From positions 1 to 64,000 of the forward strand of contig JAFDEK010000001.1 in assembly GCA_019310385.1 (NCBI GenBank): 64,000 nucleotides of DNA, given 5' to 3'. The DNA is from Deltaproteobacteria bacterium. GTDB taxonomy: Bacteria; Myxococcota_A; UBA9160; UBA4427. Both the position numbers and the translations under genes were made by a program. Below are positions 1 through 8,584 of the stretch, in pieces; position 1 is the stretch's first letter; each line of letters starts with the position of its first letter. The notes below the pieces were generated by a model. It ran no database searches. It was not told the origin of the DNA and saw only the letters and a list, made by a program, of their open reading frames with translations.

Positions 1-1830
1 GAAGTACATGTGCCAGTGGTCCGAGTTGCGCCGGGGCCCCGAAGTCAACGCGATTCGCCGGGTCGTCGACCCATCGTCGACACTCGCGATCGCGTCGACC
101 CAATAGCGGGGACTCGAGACCCCGGCCACGCTGCGCGCCAGGGCTCGCTCGCGCGTTCGCTGCCCGAGCTGCGCCAGACCGGCGCCGGCGACGCAGACCA
201 ACAAGAGCGCGATCAGCCCGCGTGCCGCCATGCTTGCAGAGCTGCGCTGCAGCCCCACCAGCAGCGCAACCAGCAGGGCCACGCCCAGCATCACCAGCGG
301 GACCGCCCACTGCTCGAAGGGAGCCCAGCCGTCCATCGCCGTGGCGGCAAGGTGGAGCATGGCTCCGGCCCACAGGAAGGCCTGGTAGGCACGGGCCCAC
401 GGACTGCCACCGGCGCCCCGGGGCAAGCTGGTGACCAGAGCCAGACAGAGCACGGGCAGGACGAAGCGTCCCCAGCGCTGGTACTGGCGCACGAAGGAGA
501 AGCCGGGGCTGTACGCAAAGGCGAGCAGCGGCACCACGACGGCGAGGATCGCGAGGGCGGCAGCCGGACGCCGGCGCGCGAGACCCAGCCAGGCGGGGGC
601 GAAGAGCAGGAGCGGTAGCAGGGAGAGCAGCGAGAGGTGACGCGAGCCCGTCCAGGGGGCGGGGAAGATGCGGGCGAGCGCGGCGAGCTCACGGTCCGGG
701 AGATAGGGGCGCACGCGCGGGCGATCGAAGTACCACGCCAGGGCGTCGGTGCCCTGGCCGAGACGCAGTCCGCCGATCTCGAGATCCAGAGGCGAGAAGG
801 GATAGCCGGTGTGAAAGAGGTTCCAGGCAAGCCACGGCACGCTCACCACGGCGGCGGCGAGGGTTCCCACCGCCAGCGCGGCCCCCAACCCGCCCGCCCG
901 GCTCCGCCAGGCACCGGCGGCGAGCAGGAGCCAGAGCAGGCCGGCGGCCGGAGCCGCGGTGAGCTTCACGCCCGCCGCGAGACCGAGGGACATGGCCGCC
1001 AGGATCAGGCTCCCCGAATCGTGTGTTCTCGAGAAGCGAACGCTGAAGAGCACGGCGAGCACGCAGGCAAGGGTGAGGGTGAGATCCACGTAGCCGGCGC
1101 CGACGGCCAGCCGGATGCTCGGAAGCGCAAGCAGGTACGCCACGCCGGCTACGCGGTAGCGAGCCCGCACCCCGAGCTCCTGAGCCAGGGCATAGAGCGC
1201 GACGCCGAGGAGGATCCAGATGCTGACCTCCACCAGCCCCACGGCGAAGTCAGCGGAGAAGACGAGCATCGCCCAGGCGCTCAGGATCTCGCCGCCGCCA
1301 AAATAGTCGCGGTAGAAGCCCCAGCCGCCGGGCGCGTCCAGGGTGATGGGACCGCCGCTCTGCGCCCACAGGGCGGCCTTCGCGGCGTGATACGTCACAG
1401 CGTCCCATCCGAGGGGGGGGAGCAGCGCGGCTCGCGCCAGGGTGACGAGGCCCGCGAATCCGACGACGAGGAAGAGAGCCCGCCCCAGCGGGCTGCGCTG
1501 CAGCTTCCAGCAGCGGGGGAGCCAGGCGAGGTCGCGGGCCAGCAATGCACCCCACTCCTGCAGACCCGGTCCGCCCAGGCGGCGCACACCCGCAGCGAGC
1601 AGCGCGGCGCCTACCAGGGCCACGGGCAGGCGAAAGAGCCCCAGAGGAAGCAGCAGGTGGAAGGCCGCGCTGCACAGCCACAGGCCCAGGGCGGCCGTGG
1701 CACTCCAGCGCAGGGCGACGGGAGCCCGGGGCAGCGCCCTGCGCGCCAGGCCGTAAGCGGCGTAGAGCGTGGCGAGAACGAGGAGCTGAGCGACGAGGAG
1801 CCGGATCGGAAGGGTCGCGTCGAGCTGCAT
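1..1830 (-). CDS. Integral membrane glycosyltransferase-like protein (ArnT/PMT/GT39-87-like), truncated at left edge
   Basis: Manual minus-strand translation from ATG at 1830 (MQLDATLPIRLLVAQLLVLATLYAAYGL...) stays open to base 1. Many TM helices, and a PLGWDAVTYHAAKAALW motif typical of membrane glycosyltransferases. Absent from the supplied ORF track because no stop lies in the window. Confidence 0.8.
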   Translation of the reverse strand, partial: MQLDATLPIRLLVAQLLVLATLYAAYGLARRALPRAPVALRWSATAALGLWLCSAAFHLLLPLGLFRLPVALVGAALLAAGVRRLGGPGLQEWGALLARDLAWLPRCWKLQRSPLGRALFLVVGFAGLVTLARAALLPPLGWDAVTYHAAKAALWAQSGGPITLDAPGGWGFYRDYFGGGEILSAWAMLVFSADFAVGLVEVSIWILLGVALYALAQELGVRARYRVAGVAYLLALPSIRLAVGAGYVDLTLTLACVLAVLFSVRFSRTHDSGSLILAAMSLGLAAGVKLTAAPAAGLLWLLLAAGAWRSRAGGLGAALAVGTLAAAVVSVPWLAWNLFHTGYPFSPLDLEIGGLRLGQGTDALAWYFDRPRVRPYLPDRELAALARIFPAPWTGSRHLSLLSLLPLLLFAPAWLGLARRRPAAALAILAVVVPLLAFAYSPGFSFVRQYQRWGRFVLPVLCLALVTSLPRGAGGSPWARAYQAFLWAGAMLHLAATAMDGWAPFEQWAVPLVMLGVALLVALLVGLQRSSASMAARGLIALLLVCVAGAGLAQLGQRTRERALARSVAGVSSPRYWVDAIASVDDGSTTRRIALTSGPRRNSDHWHMYF

Positions 1831-1915
1831 CCGGTCTGAACGTAGCGCGTCGCAAGGCGGGACATGTCGCCGAATCGGACCCACTCGTGCGGAGCCCTGC
1901 TAACATGCGCCCGCC

Positions 1916-2773
1916 ATGAAATCGCGTGTCGCATCGTTTCTACTCCTCGCGAGTACCCTTCCCCTGACCGGCTGCTCCTTCTTGCTGAGCTCCGCCACGG
2001 GCAAGATGACCGACAACCTCTCGGCCGCGGTCCTCGGTCAGGACGATCCCGCCACCGTGCGCGACGGCGCCCCCGCCTACCTCATCGCTCTGGACGGGCT
2101 CATCGAGGGCAGCCCCAGGAGCGAGAGCCTCTTGCTCGCGGGCGCAAAGCTCTACGGCTCCTATGCCGGGGCTTTCGTGGACGATCCCGAGCGCGCGAGC
2201 CGGCTCACCCTGCGCGCCCGTCGCTACGGAGAGCGCGCCCTCTGCGAGCGAGATCGAGCGCTCTGCGAGGCCACCGGGGGCAGCTACGACGATTTCGCGG
2301 CCCTGCTCACCGATACCAACACCAAGGACCTTCCCGCCCTCTACGGGCTGGGCTCCGCCTGGGCGAGCTGGGTGCAGGCCAATTCGGGCGACTGGAACGC
2401 CATTGCGGACCTTCCCAAGCTCCAGGCCCTGATGGAGCGGGTCGTGGCCCTCGACGACACCTACGACGACGGCAGCGCACACCTCTACCTCGGCGTGCTC
2501 TACACCCTGCGCCCGGCCAGCCTCGGGGGCAAGCCCGAGCAGGGTCGCCAGCACTTCGAACGCGCCATCGAGATTTCCCGGGGCCAGAACCTGATGGCCA
2601 AGGTCCTCTTCGCCAGTCAGTACGCGCGCCTCGTATTCGACCGTCCCCTGCACGACCGTCTCCTGGGCGAGGTCATCGAGGCGGATCCCCACGCCCGCGG
2701 CTTCACCCTCAGCAACGTACTCGCCCAGGGAGAGGCGACCCTCCTGCTGGCGGACGGCGACGACTATTTCTAG
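1916..2773 (+). CDS. TRAP transporter TatT-like T-component lipoprotein (helical repeat)
   Basis: Lipobox LPLTGC; conserved helical protein directly upstream of DctP/Q/M; resembles the TatT family of TPAT systems. Confidence 0.75.
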   Translation: MKSRVASFLLLASTLPLTGCSFLLSSATGKMTDNLSAAVLGQDDPATVRDGAPAYLIALDGLIEGSPRSESLLLAGAKLYGSYAGAFVDDPERASRLTLRARRYGERALCERDRALCEATGGSYDDFAALLTDTNTKDLPALYGLGSAWASWVQANSGDWNAIADLPKLQALMERVVALDDTYDDGSAHLYLGVLYTLRPASLGGKPEQGRQHFERAIEISRGQNLMAKVLFASQYARLVFDRPLHDRLLGEVIEADPHARGFTLSNVLAQGEATLLLADGDDYF

Positions 2774-2813
2774 CCCAGGAGTTTTCTAGTCCAGGAGCTT
2801 TCTAGCCCAGGAG
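2766..2813. repeat. 16-bp x3 tandem repeat (nTTTCTAGyCCAGGAG) spanning the TatT stop codon
   Basis: Direct reading: ATTTCTAGCCCAGGAG/TTTTCTAGTCCAGGAG/CTTTCTAGCCCAGGAG. Confidence 0.95.
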
Positions 2814-2865
2814 GGAGCGGGCGCCGCCCCTCCACTCCCATCCCTTCCCGAATCCAGGAGCCACC

Positions 2866-3933
2866 ATGCAGCCCCGCTCGACCTTCCTGCCGACCCTGAA
2901 CCTCGTGTTCTTGTTGCCGACGTTCTTGCTGACGTTCTTGCCGATGTTCTTGCTGATCCTGCTGCTCGCCGGCGCCGCGCAGGCGAAGACCCTCAAGATC
3001 GCCACGGTGGTCCCCGACGGCAGCACCTGGCTCGTCGAGATGCGCAAGGCCGGCGCCGAGATCGAGGCCAGGACCGAGGGGCGGGTGAAGCTGAAGTTCT
3101 ATCCCGGCGGCGTCATGGGGAACGAGAAGACGGTGCTGCGCAAGATGCGCGCGGGCCAGCTCCAGGGCGGGGCCTTCACGAGTGGGGCGCTGGCGCAGAT
3201 CTACCCCGACGCCGAGCTCTACAGCCTTCCCCTGCTCTTCCGTTCCTATGGCGAGGTCGACCACGTACGCAAGCACATGGACCAGAGCATCCGCGACGGC
3301 CTGGCGAAGAAGGGCTTCGAGGCCCTCGCCATCAGCGACAGCGGCTTCGCCTACGTGATGTCCCAGCGGCCCGTTCGCGAGGTCGGCGACCTGAAGGGCG
3401 CCAAGGTATGGATCGTCGAGGGCGATCTCATGAGCGAGGTCGCCTTCGACATCGCGGGGGTCTCTCCGATCCCCCTGCCCATCGCCGACGTCTACACCGC
3501 GCTCCAGACCCACCTCATCGACACCGTCGCCGCGCCCCCCATGGCGACCATCGCCTTCCAGTGGCACACGAAGGTCACCTACCTCACCGAGGTCCCGCTC
3601 ATGTACCTGGTCGGAATCGTCGCCGTCGACCGCAAGGTCTTCGACAAGCTGAGCCCCGGCGACCAGAAGATCCTGCGCGAGACCATCGCCGCGTCGGCGA
3701 CGCGCCTGGATGCAGACAGCCGGATCGGCGAGGAGAACGCCAAGCAGGCCCTGCAGAACCAGGGGATCGAGTTCGTGACCGCATCGTCCGCCGCGGAGGT
3801 GCAGCGCTGGCACGACATCAGCGCCCAGGCGCTGGTGAAGCTGAGGGAGATGGGCCGCTACTCCGAGACGATGATCTCCGAGCTCCTGCGCCTCATCGAG
3901 GAATATCGCGTCGCGCACCCGGAGCCGCGGTGA
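2866..3933 (+). CDS. dctP: TRAP transporter substrate-binding protein, DctP family
   Basis: Signal peptide, then KTLKIATVVPDGSTWLVEMRKAGAEIEARTEGRVKLKFYPGGVMGNE, typical of DctP; followed by DctQ and DctM. Confidence 0.9.
   Translation: MQPRSTFLPTLNLVFLLPTFLLTFLPMFLLILLLAGAAQAKTLKIATVVPDGSTWLVEMRKAGAEIEARTEGRVKLKFYPGGVMGNEKTVLRKMRAGQLQGGAFTSGALAQIYPDAELYSLPLLFRSYGEVDHVRKHMDQSIRDGLAKKGFEALAISDSGFAYVMSQRPVREVGDLKGAKVWIVEGDLMSEVAFDIAGVSPIPLPIADVYTALQTHLIDTVAAPPMATIAFQWHTKVTYLTEVPLMYLVGIVAVDRKVFDKLSPGDQKILRETIAASATRLDADSRIGEENAKQALQNQGIEFVTASSAAEVQRWHDISAQALVKLREMGRYSETMISELLRLIEEYRVAHPEPR
2908..2958. repeat. 12-15 bp x4 in-frame repeat (TTCTTGCYGAYG) in the DctP signal peptide
   Basis: TTCTTGTTGCCGACG/TTCTTGCTGACG/TTCTTGCCGATG/TTCTTGCTGATC encodes the hydrophobic core FLLPTFLLTFLPMFLLI. 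Confidence 0.85.
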
Positions 3934-4451
3934 GCGCAGCGGCGACCGGCAATGGGCTCGAGAGGGCCCTCGGTCTGCTCCACCACCTGGAGGATGGCCT
4001 CCTCGCCATGATCCTCGGGCTCATGGTGCTGCTCGCGCCGCTGCAGATCTTTCTGCGCAACTTCTTCGATGCGAGCATCACCTGGGGCGACCCCCTCCTG
4101 CGCGTGCTCGTGCTCTGGGTCGGGATGCTCGGGGCCCTGGCGGCCACCCGCGGCCGGCGCCAGATCAGCATCGACGTTTTCTCCCAGTTCGCCGGCGAGC
4201 GCGTGCAGTCGGGGGTCGGCGTGGTGACGAGCCTCTTCACCGCCGCCGTGTCGGCCATCGTGGCGTACCACGCGGCCCGCTTCGTCGCCAGCGAGATCGA
4301 GTACGAGACCACCGCCTTCGCGGGCGTTCCGGCCTGGACCTGCGAGATCGTCATCCCCATCGCCTTCGGGCTCATCGCACTGCGCTACGCCCTCTACACC
4401 CTCGGCGACCTGCGCGAGCTCCTCGCCGGCTCTCCGGCCGAGCCCCGTTGA
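3930..4451 (+). CDS. dctQ: TRAP transporter small permease, DctQ family
   Basis: GTG start overlapping the dctP TGA (GTGA); four hydrophobic segments with WGDPLLRVLVLWVGMLGALAATRGRRQISIDV. Confidence 0.88.
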   Translation: MSAAATGNGLERALGLLHHLEDGLLAMILGLMVLLAPLQIFLRNFFDASITWGDPLLRVLVLWVGMLGALAATRGRRQISIDVFSQFAGERVQSGVGVVTSLFTAAVSAIVAYHAARFVASEIEYETTAFAGVPAWTCEIVIPIAFGLIALRYALYTLGDLRELLAGSPAEPR

Positions 4452-5734
4452 TGGCGAGCGCGCCCTTCCTTCTTCTGCTCGCCCTGGCCGGAGCACCCCT
4501 CTTCGCCGTGATTGCAGCGAGCGCGCTGCTCGGCTTCCACAGCGAGGAGGTCGACCTGCAGGTGGTCGCCATCGAGATCTACCGCCTGGCGGAGATGCCG
4601 GTCCTCCTCGCCATCCCGCTCTTCACCTTCGCGGGCTACGTGCTGGGCGAGAGCCAGGCACCCGCTCGCCTCGTACGCCTGACCGACGCCCTGCTGGGCT
4701 GGCTGCAGGGCGGCCTCGCCATCGTCTCCCTGGTGGCCTGCGCGCTCTTCACCGCCTTCACCGGCGCGTCGGGAGTCACCATCGTGGCGCTGGGCGCCCT
4801 GCTCTACCCCGCTCTGCAACAGGCCCACTACCGCGAGCGCTTCAGCCTCGGGCTCATCACCACCTCGGGCAGCCTCGGGCTCCTCTTCGCCCCGGCCCTG
4901 CCCCTCATCCTCTACGGCGTCGTCGCGCAGCAGATGGAGCTGGACCAGCCCGTGCGCATCGACGACCTCTTCGCGGCGGGCCTGCTCCCCGGCCTGCTCA
5001 TGATCGTCCTACTCTCGGCCTACAGCATCTGGCAGAGCCGCGGCACGCGGGTGGCCGCAGGCAGCTTCTCCTGGCGAGACGCCGGCGCGGCCGTGCGCGA
5101 AGCCGCCTGGGAGATCCCCCTCCCCTTCGTGGTTCTGGGGGGCATCTACAGCGGCACCTTCGCCCTCTCCGAGGCGGCGGCCGTGACGGCCCTCTACGTG
5201 CTGGTGGTCGAGGTCGCGATCCGCCGGGAGATTCCGCTGCGCAAGCTTCCCGAGATCATGCGCGAATCCATGGTGCTCGTGGGCGCCATCATGATCATCC
5301 TCGGGGTCTCCCTGGCTTCGACGAACTACCTGATCGACACCGAGGTGCCCACGCGCCTCTTCGACATGGTTCGCGCCCACATCGACAGCAAGCTCACCTT
5401 CCTCGTGCTGCTGAATCTCTTCCTGCTCGCCCTCGGGATGATGCTCGACATCTTCTCCGCCCTGGTGATCGTGGTCCCGATCATCCTCCCCATCGCGGTG
5501 GGCTACGGGATCCACCCCGTCCACCTGGGCATCATCTTCCTCGCCAATATGCAGATCGGCTACATCACGCCGCCGGTGGGCATGAACCTCTTCATCGCGA
5601 GCTACCGCTTCGAGCGACCGGTACTCGAGGTCTACCGCGCCACGGTTCCCTTCTTCCTGATCCTGCTCGTCTCGGTGCTGATCATCACCTACTGGCCGGC
5701 CCTGAGTCTGACCCTGGTATCCACAGCGCCCTGA
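4451..5734 (+). CDS. dctM: TRAP transporter large permease, DctM family
   Basis: Hydrophobic protein with IPLFTFAGYVLGES and GYITPPVGMNLFIAS motifs. Confidence 0.93.
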   Translation: MASAPFLLLLALAGAPLFAVIAASALLGFHSEEVDLQVVAIEIYRLAEMPVLLAIPLFTFAGYVLGESQAPARLVRLTDALLGWLQGGLAIVSLVACALFTAFTGASGVTIVALGALLYPALQQAHYRERFSLGLITTSGSLGLLFAPALPLILYGVVAQQMELDQPVRIDDLFAAGLLPGLLMIVLLSAYSIWQSRGTRVAAGSFSWRDAGAAVREAAWEIPLPFVVLGGIYSGTFALSEAAAVTALYVLVVEVAIRREIPLRKLPEIMRESMVLVGAIMIILGVSLASTNYLIDTEVPTRLFDMVRAHIDSKLTFLVLLNLFLLALGMMLDIFSALVIVVPIILPIAVGYGIHPVHLGIIFLANMQIGYITPPVGMNLFIASYRFERPVLEVYRATVPFFLILLVSVLIITYWPALSLTLVSTAP

Positions 5735-5747
5735 GGGCCTTGGCCCC

Positions 5748-5775
5748 GAGCGGCGAGCGGGATCACTCGCCGCTC
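5748..5775. terminator. Hairpin between convergent dctM and FAAL genes
   Basis: GAGCGGCGAG-cgggatca-CTCGCCGCTC: 10-bp stem, 8-nt loop, overlapping the FAAL stop codon. Confidence 0.5.
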
Positions 5776-7505
5776 CACTTCTCTTCGTAGCGCTGGCGCA
5801 TGGCCGAGCGGGCGAGCTTGCCGCTGGTGGTCTTCTGCACCCCGCCCGGCGCGACCAGCTCGAGGTGGCGCACGCCCAGGCCGGTAGCGTTCATGACCTC
5901 GTGGCGGATGGCGCGCTCCATGGCGGCGAGGGCCTCGCCGTCGCTCTCTTTGGTCTCCGCGACCACGGCCAGCTCCTCGGTGCCCCGCCCCCGGTTGCGG
6001 ATGCCGAAGGCCACGGCGCAACCGCCGCGCACGCCGGGTACCGCGTTGACCGCGCTCTCGACGTCGTGGGGCGCGTACTTCTCCCCGCCAATGACGACCA
6101 GGTCCTTCGCGCGCGAGAAGAAGTAGAGATGGCCGTCGGCCAGGTAGCCCGTGTCTCCGGTCAGCAGCCAGCCGTCGACCCGCACCCGGGCGGTTTCCTC
6201 GGGATCGCGGTTGTAGTCGGTGAAGAGCCAGGGGGCGCTCACCCAGATATCGCCCACGCTGCGCTCGGGCAGCGGTCGGCGAGACTCGTCCCGGATCTCC
6301 ACCCGACAGTCCGGGAGCGTGGTCCCGCACCCCACGATGGGGAGCCCCTCGCCTTGGGTGGGAACCGCACGGTGGCGGGTGGCCGCCTCTTTGCGGTCGA
6401 TGGTTTCCACCCGCGGCCGCGACCGGGGCGAGTCACCCGTCACCGCGGTCACGCACTCGGCGAGTCCGTAGTAGGGACAGAAGGCCTCGGCTTCGAAGCC
6501 ACGAGATGCGAAGCGCGCCGTGAAGTCCCGGACCGTGTCGGCGAGGACCGGCTCCGCCGCCGAGATGGCGATGCGCCAGCTCGAAAGGTCGAGACCCTCG
6601 AGGTCCCCCTCCGGGACGCGGTTGGCCGCGAGGGTGTAGGCGAAGTTGGGCGCCCAGGACATGCTGCCGCGGTAGTGGTGAATGGCCCAGAGCCAGATGG
6701 AGGGATCCCGCATGAAGTCCATGGTGGGGATCAGGATCGTGGGACAGCCGCACAACAGTGGGAGCAGGAACCCGTCCATGAGACCCATGTCGTGATAGAG
6801 GGGGATCCAGCTGACGCTGACCGTGCGGGCGTCGATCTCGAGGACCTCGCGGGTGGCGCGCAGGTTCTCGAGGATCGCCTCGTGGCATAAGCGGATGCCC
6901 TTGGGCGGCCCGGTCGTCCCCGACGAGTACTGGATGGTCGCGATGTCCCGGCCCTTCACCTCGACCCGCGCCGGTGGCGCCGAACAGGGTCCCACCTCCG
7001 CGGGAGTCAGCACCCGGGTGCCGCCGCGCAGCGCGAGCTGGGAGCGGCCCAGGGTCTCGGCCACCTCGGCGTCGCAGTAGATCACCCGCGCCTCGGCGTT
7101 GTCGAGGATGGTGTTCACCAGCCCGGTATAGACCTCGGGCCGAGCGTGGCGGTGAGAAGGTGTGGCGAGGAGCGTCGGCGTCCCCCCAGCGAACATCACG
7201 GCGAAGTAGGCCGCGATCAGCTCCGGATCCGTGGGCAGGATGAGGACCGCGCAGCCCCCCGGCTCGAGCCCGGCGGCGCCCAGCACGGCCTGGATCTCCA
7301 GTGCGCGCGCCCCGATGCCGCCGAGAGTGAAGCGTCTCTCCTCTTTGTGGCGGTCGAGGAGGGTCAGGCACTCGTAGTCCGGGTAGCGCTGGACCAGATC
7401 GGCGAAGACGCCGCAGACCGTTTCGGCGCCGAGCAGGTGATCGACGGGGATGGGGCTGGCGGGCGGGCGGACGATTTGCTTCAGGTCCATGGAGCGACGA
7501 TACAC
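5763..7505 (-). CDS. Fatty acyl-AMP ligase / AMP-binding protein
   Basis: YSSGTTGPPKGI, WIPLYHDMGL, YYGLAE, TGDTGYL and KTTSGKLARSAMRQRY motifs typical of FAALs. Confidence 0.9.
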   Translation of the reverse strand: MYRRSMDLKQIVRPPASPIPVDHLLGAETVCGVFADLVQRYPDYECLTLLDRHKEERRFTLGGIGARALEIQAVLGAAGLEPGGCAVLILPTDPELIAAYFAVMFAGGTPTLLATPSHRHARPEVYTGLVNTILDNAEARVIYCDAEVAETLGRSQLALRGGTRVLTPAEVGPCSAPPARVEVKGRDIATIQYSSGTTGPPKGIRLCHEAILENLRATREVLEIDARTVSVSWIPLYHDMGLMDGFLLPLLCGCPTILIPTMDFMRDPSIWLWAIHHYRGSMSWAPNFAYTLAANRVPEGDLEGLDLSSWRIAISAAEPVLADTVRDFTARFASRGFEAEAFCPYYGLAECVTAVTGDSPRSRPRVETIDRKEAATRHRAVPTQGEGLPIVGCGTTLPDCRVEIRDESRRPLPERSVGDIWVSAPWLFTDYNRDPEETARVRVDGWLLTGDTGYLADGHLYFFSRAKDLVVIGGEKYAPHDVESAVNAVPGVRGGCAVAFGIRNRGRGTEELAVVAETKESDGEALAAMERAIRHEVMNATGLGVRHLELVAPGGVQKTTSGKLARSAMRQRYEEKWSGE

Positions 7506-7706
7506 CAGCCCCCCGGCTCCATGGCGCTACGCAGACCCGACCCGAGCGGACCCGCTACACGCGTCCGGGCAAGTGTCCCCACTGCCACAGCCGACGCATC
7601 TCGCTCCCCCTCTTCCACGTCGAGAGCCGCGGAACGCCGGACTGATCCAAGACGAGGCGCGCGGGGCATGACCGGGACGGCGATCTTCGCGACGGCACGA
7701 TCCCTC

Positions 7707-8408
7707 TCAGCACCAGCTCGCCGAGTCTCCCGGCCGCTCCAGCATCTCCGCGACGTTGGCCTCGATGATGCGGTAGCCGACGTTTCCGTAGAGCTTCTGC
7801 CGCCCCTGGTTGAGGTAGTAGCTCGGGCTGCCTTCGAGCTTGTATTCGTCGCGCAGCTCGACGTCCCGGAAGAGAGACGCGAGGGCCTCTCCGTTGCTCA
7901 TCTGCTCCAGGATCGTCTTGCGAGGCAGCTCGAGCTCGTCGGAGACGCGGAGCAGCTCGTTCAGCTCGGCGATGTTGCGAGCGTCGCGAAAGAAGGCCAG
8001 GCGCACCCGCTCGATCGACTCCTCGAATACGCTGCGGCCCGCGTAGTCCTCGACGCCCTCACGCGAGAGGATTCCCTTCTCCTCCAGCAGCTGAACGGAC
8101 GCGAGAAAGTGATGGGCCGTGGCGGAGGACTTCGGAACGTTGCGGCGCCAGACCTGCGGCGAGATCTCGACATGGGGAAAGCCCGCACAGACCTCGCGTA
8201 CGTGCTCACCGAAGCCCTCGAAGCCGCCGCGCTCCCGCCAACCCTCACCGATGCGGTGATCGGTGCAGCCGAAGACGGGTAGGAAGTGGTGGCTGATCAC
8301 GAGGCGATCGCCGAACGCGCGCTCGAGCTCGTCGAGGCGAATCTGGGACACGTAGGCCCAGACGCAGAGGACGTCGCTGAAATAGGAAAGACGAACCGGC
8401 TCGGTCAA
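7707..8408 (-). CDS. DsbA-family / 2-hydroxychromene-2-carboxylate isomerase-like protein
   Basis: N-terminal LSYFSDVLCVWAYVSQ and C-terminal EGSPSYYLNQGRQKLYGNVGYR typical of the DsbA/FrnE fold. Confidence 0.75.
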   Translation of the reverse strand: MTEPVRLSYFSDVLCVWAYVSQIRLDELERAFGDRLVISHHFLPVFGCTDHRIGEGWRERGGFEGFGEHVREVCAGFPHVEISPQVWRRNVPKSSATAHHFLASVQLLEEKGILSREGVEDYAGRSVFEESIERVRLAFFRDARNIAELNELLRVSDELELPRKTILEQMSNGEALASLFRDVELRDEYKLEGSPSYYLNQGRQKLYGNVGYRIIEANVAEMLERPGDSASWC

Positions 8409-8584
8409 GACGGACTCCTGCTCGGGGCCGGGCCGAGACTAGCGCTCCCGGTCCCAAGCCTGCTGGCCGGCTCCTGCCGGGAGCCACGCGATCGACCCGG
8501 GTCCGGTCGCGCGGCGGATCGATGTGCAGTTCTCGCGCATTGCGTCGGGCAAAATGTGACAAATATTGAGGATTTTGCTCGTTT

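Noticed and set aside
10-1839. 202-aa and 400-aa plus ORFs at the left edge
   Set aside because: Shadow of the minus-strand membrane protein; Gln/Glu/His/Arg-rich composition without domains.
5763-7505. FAAL as part of a lipopeptide/polyketide biosynthetic cluster
   Set aside because: No PKS, NRPS or carrier protein nearby; the gene is isolated between a TRAP transporter and a DsbA-like gene.
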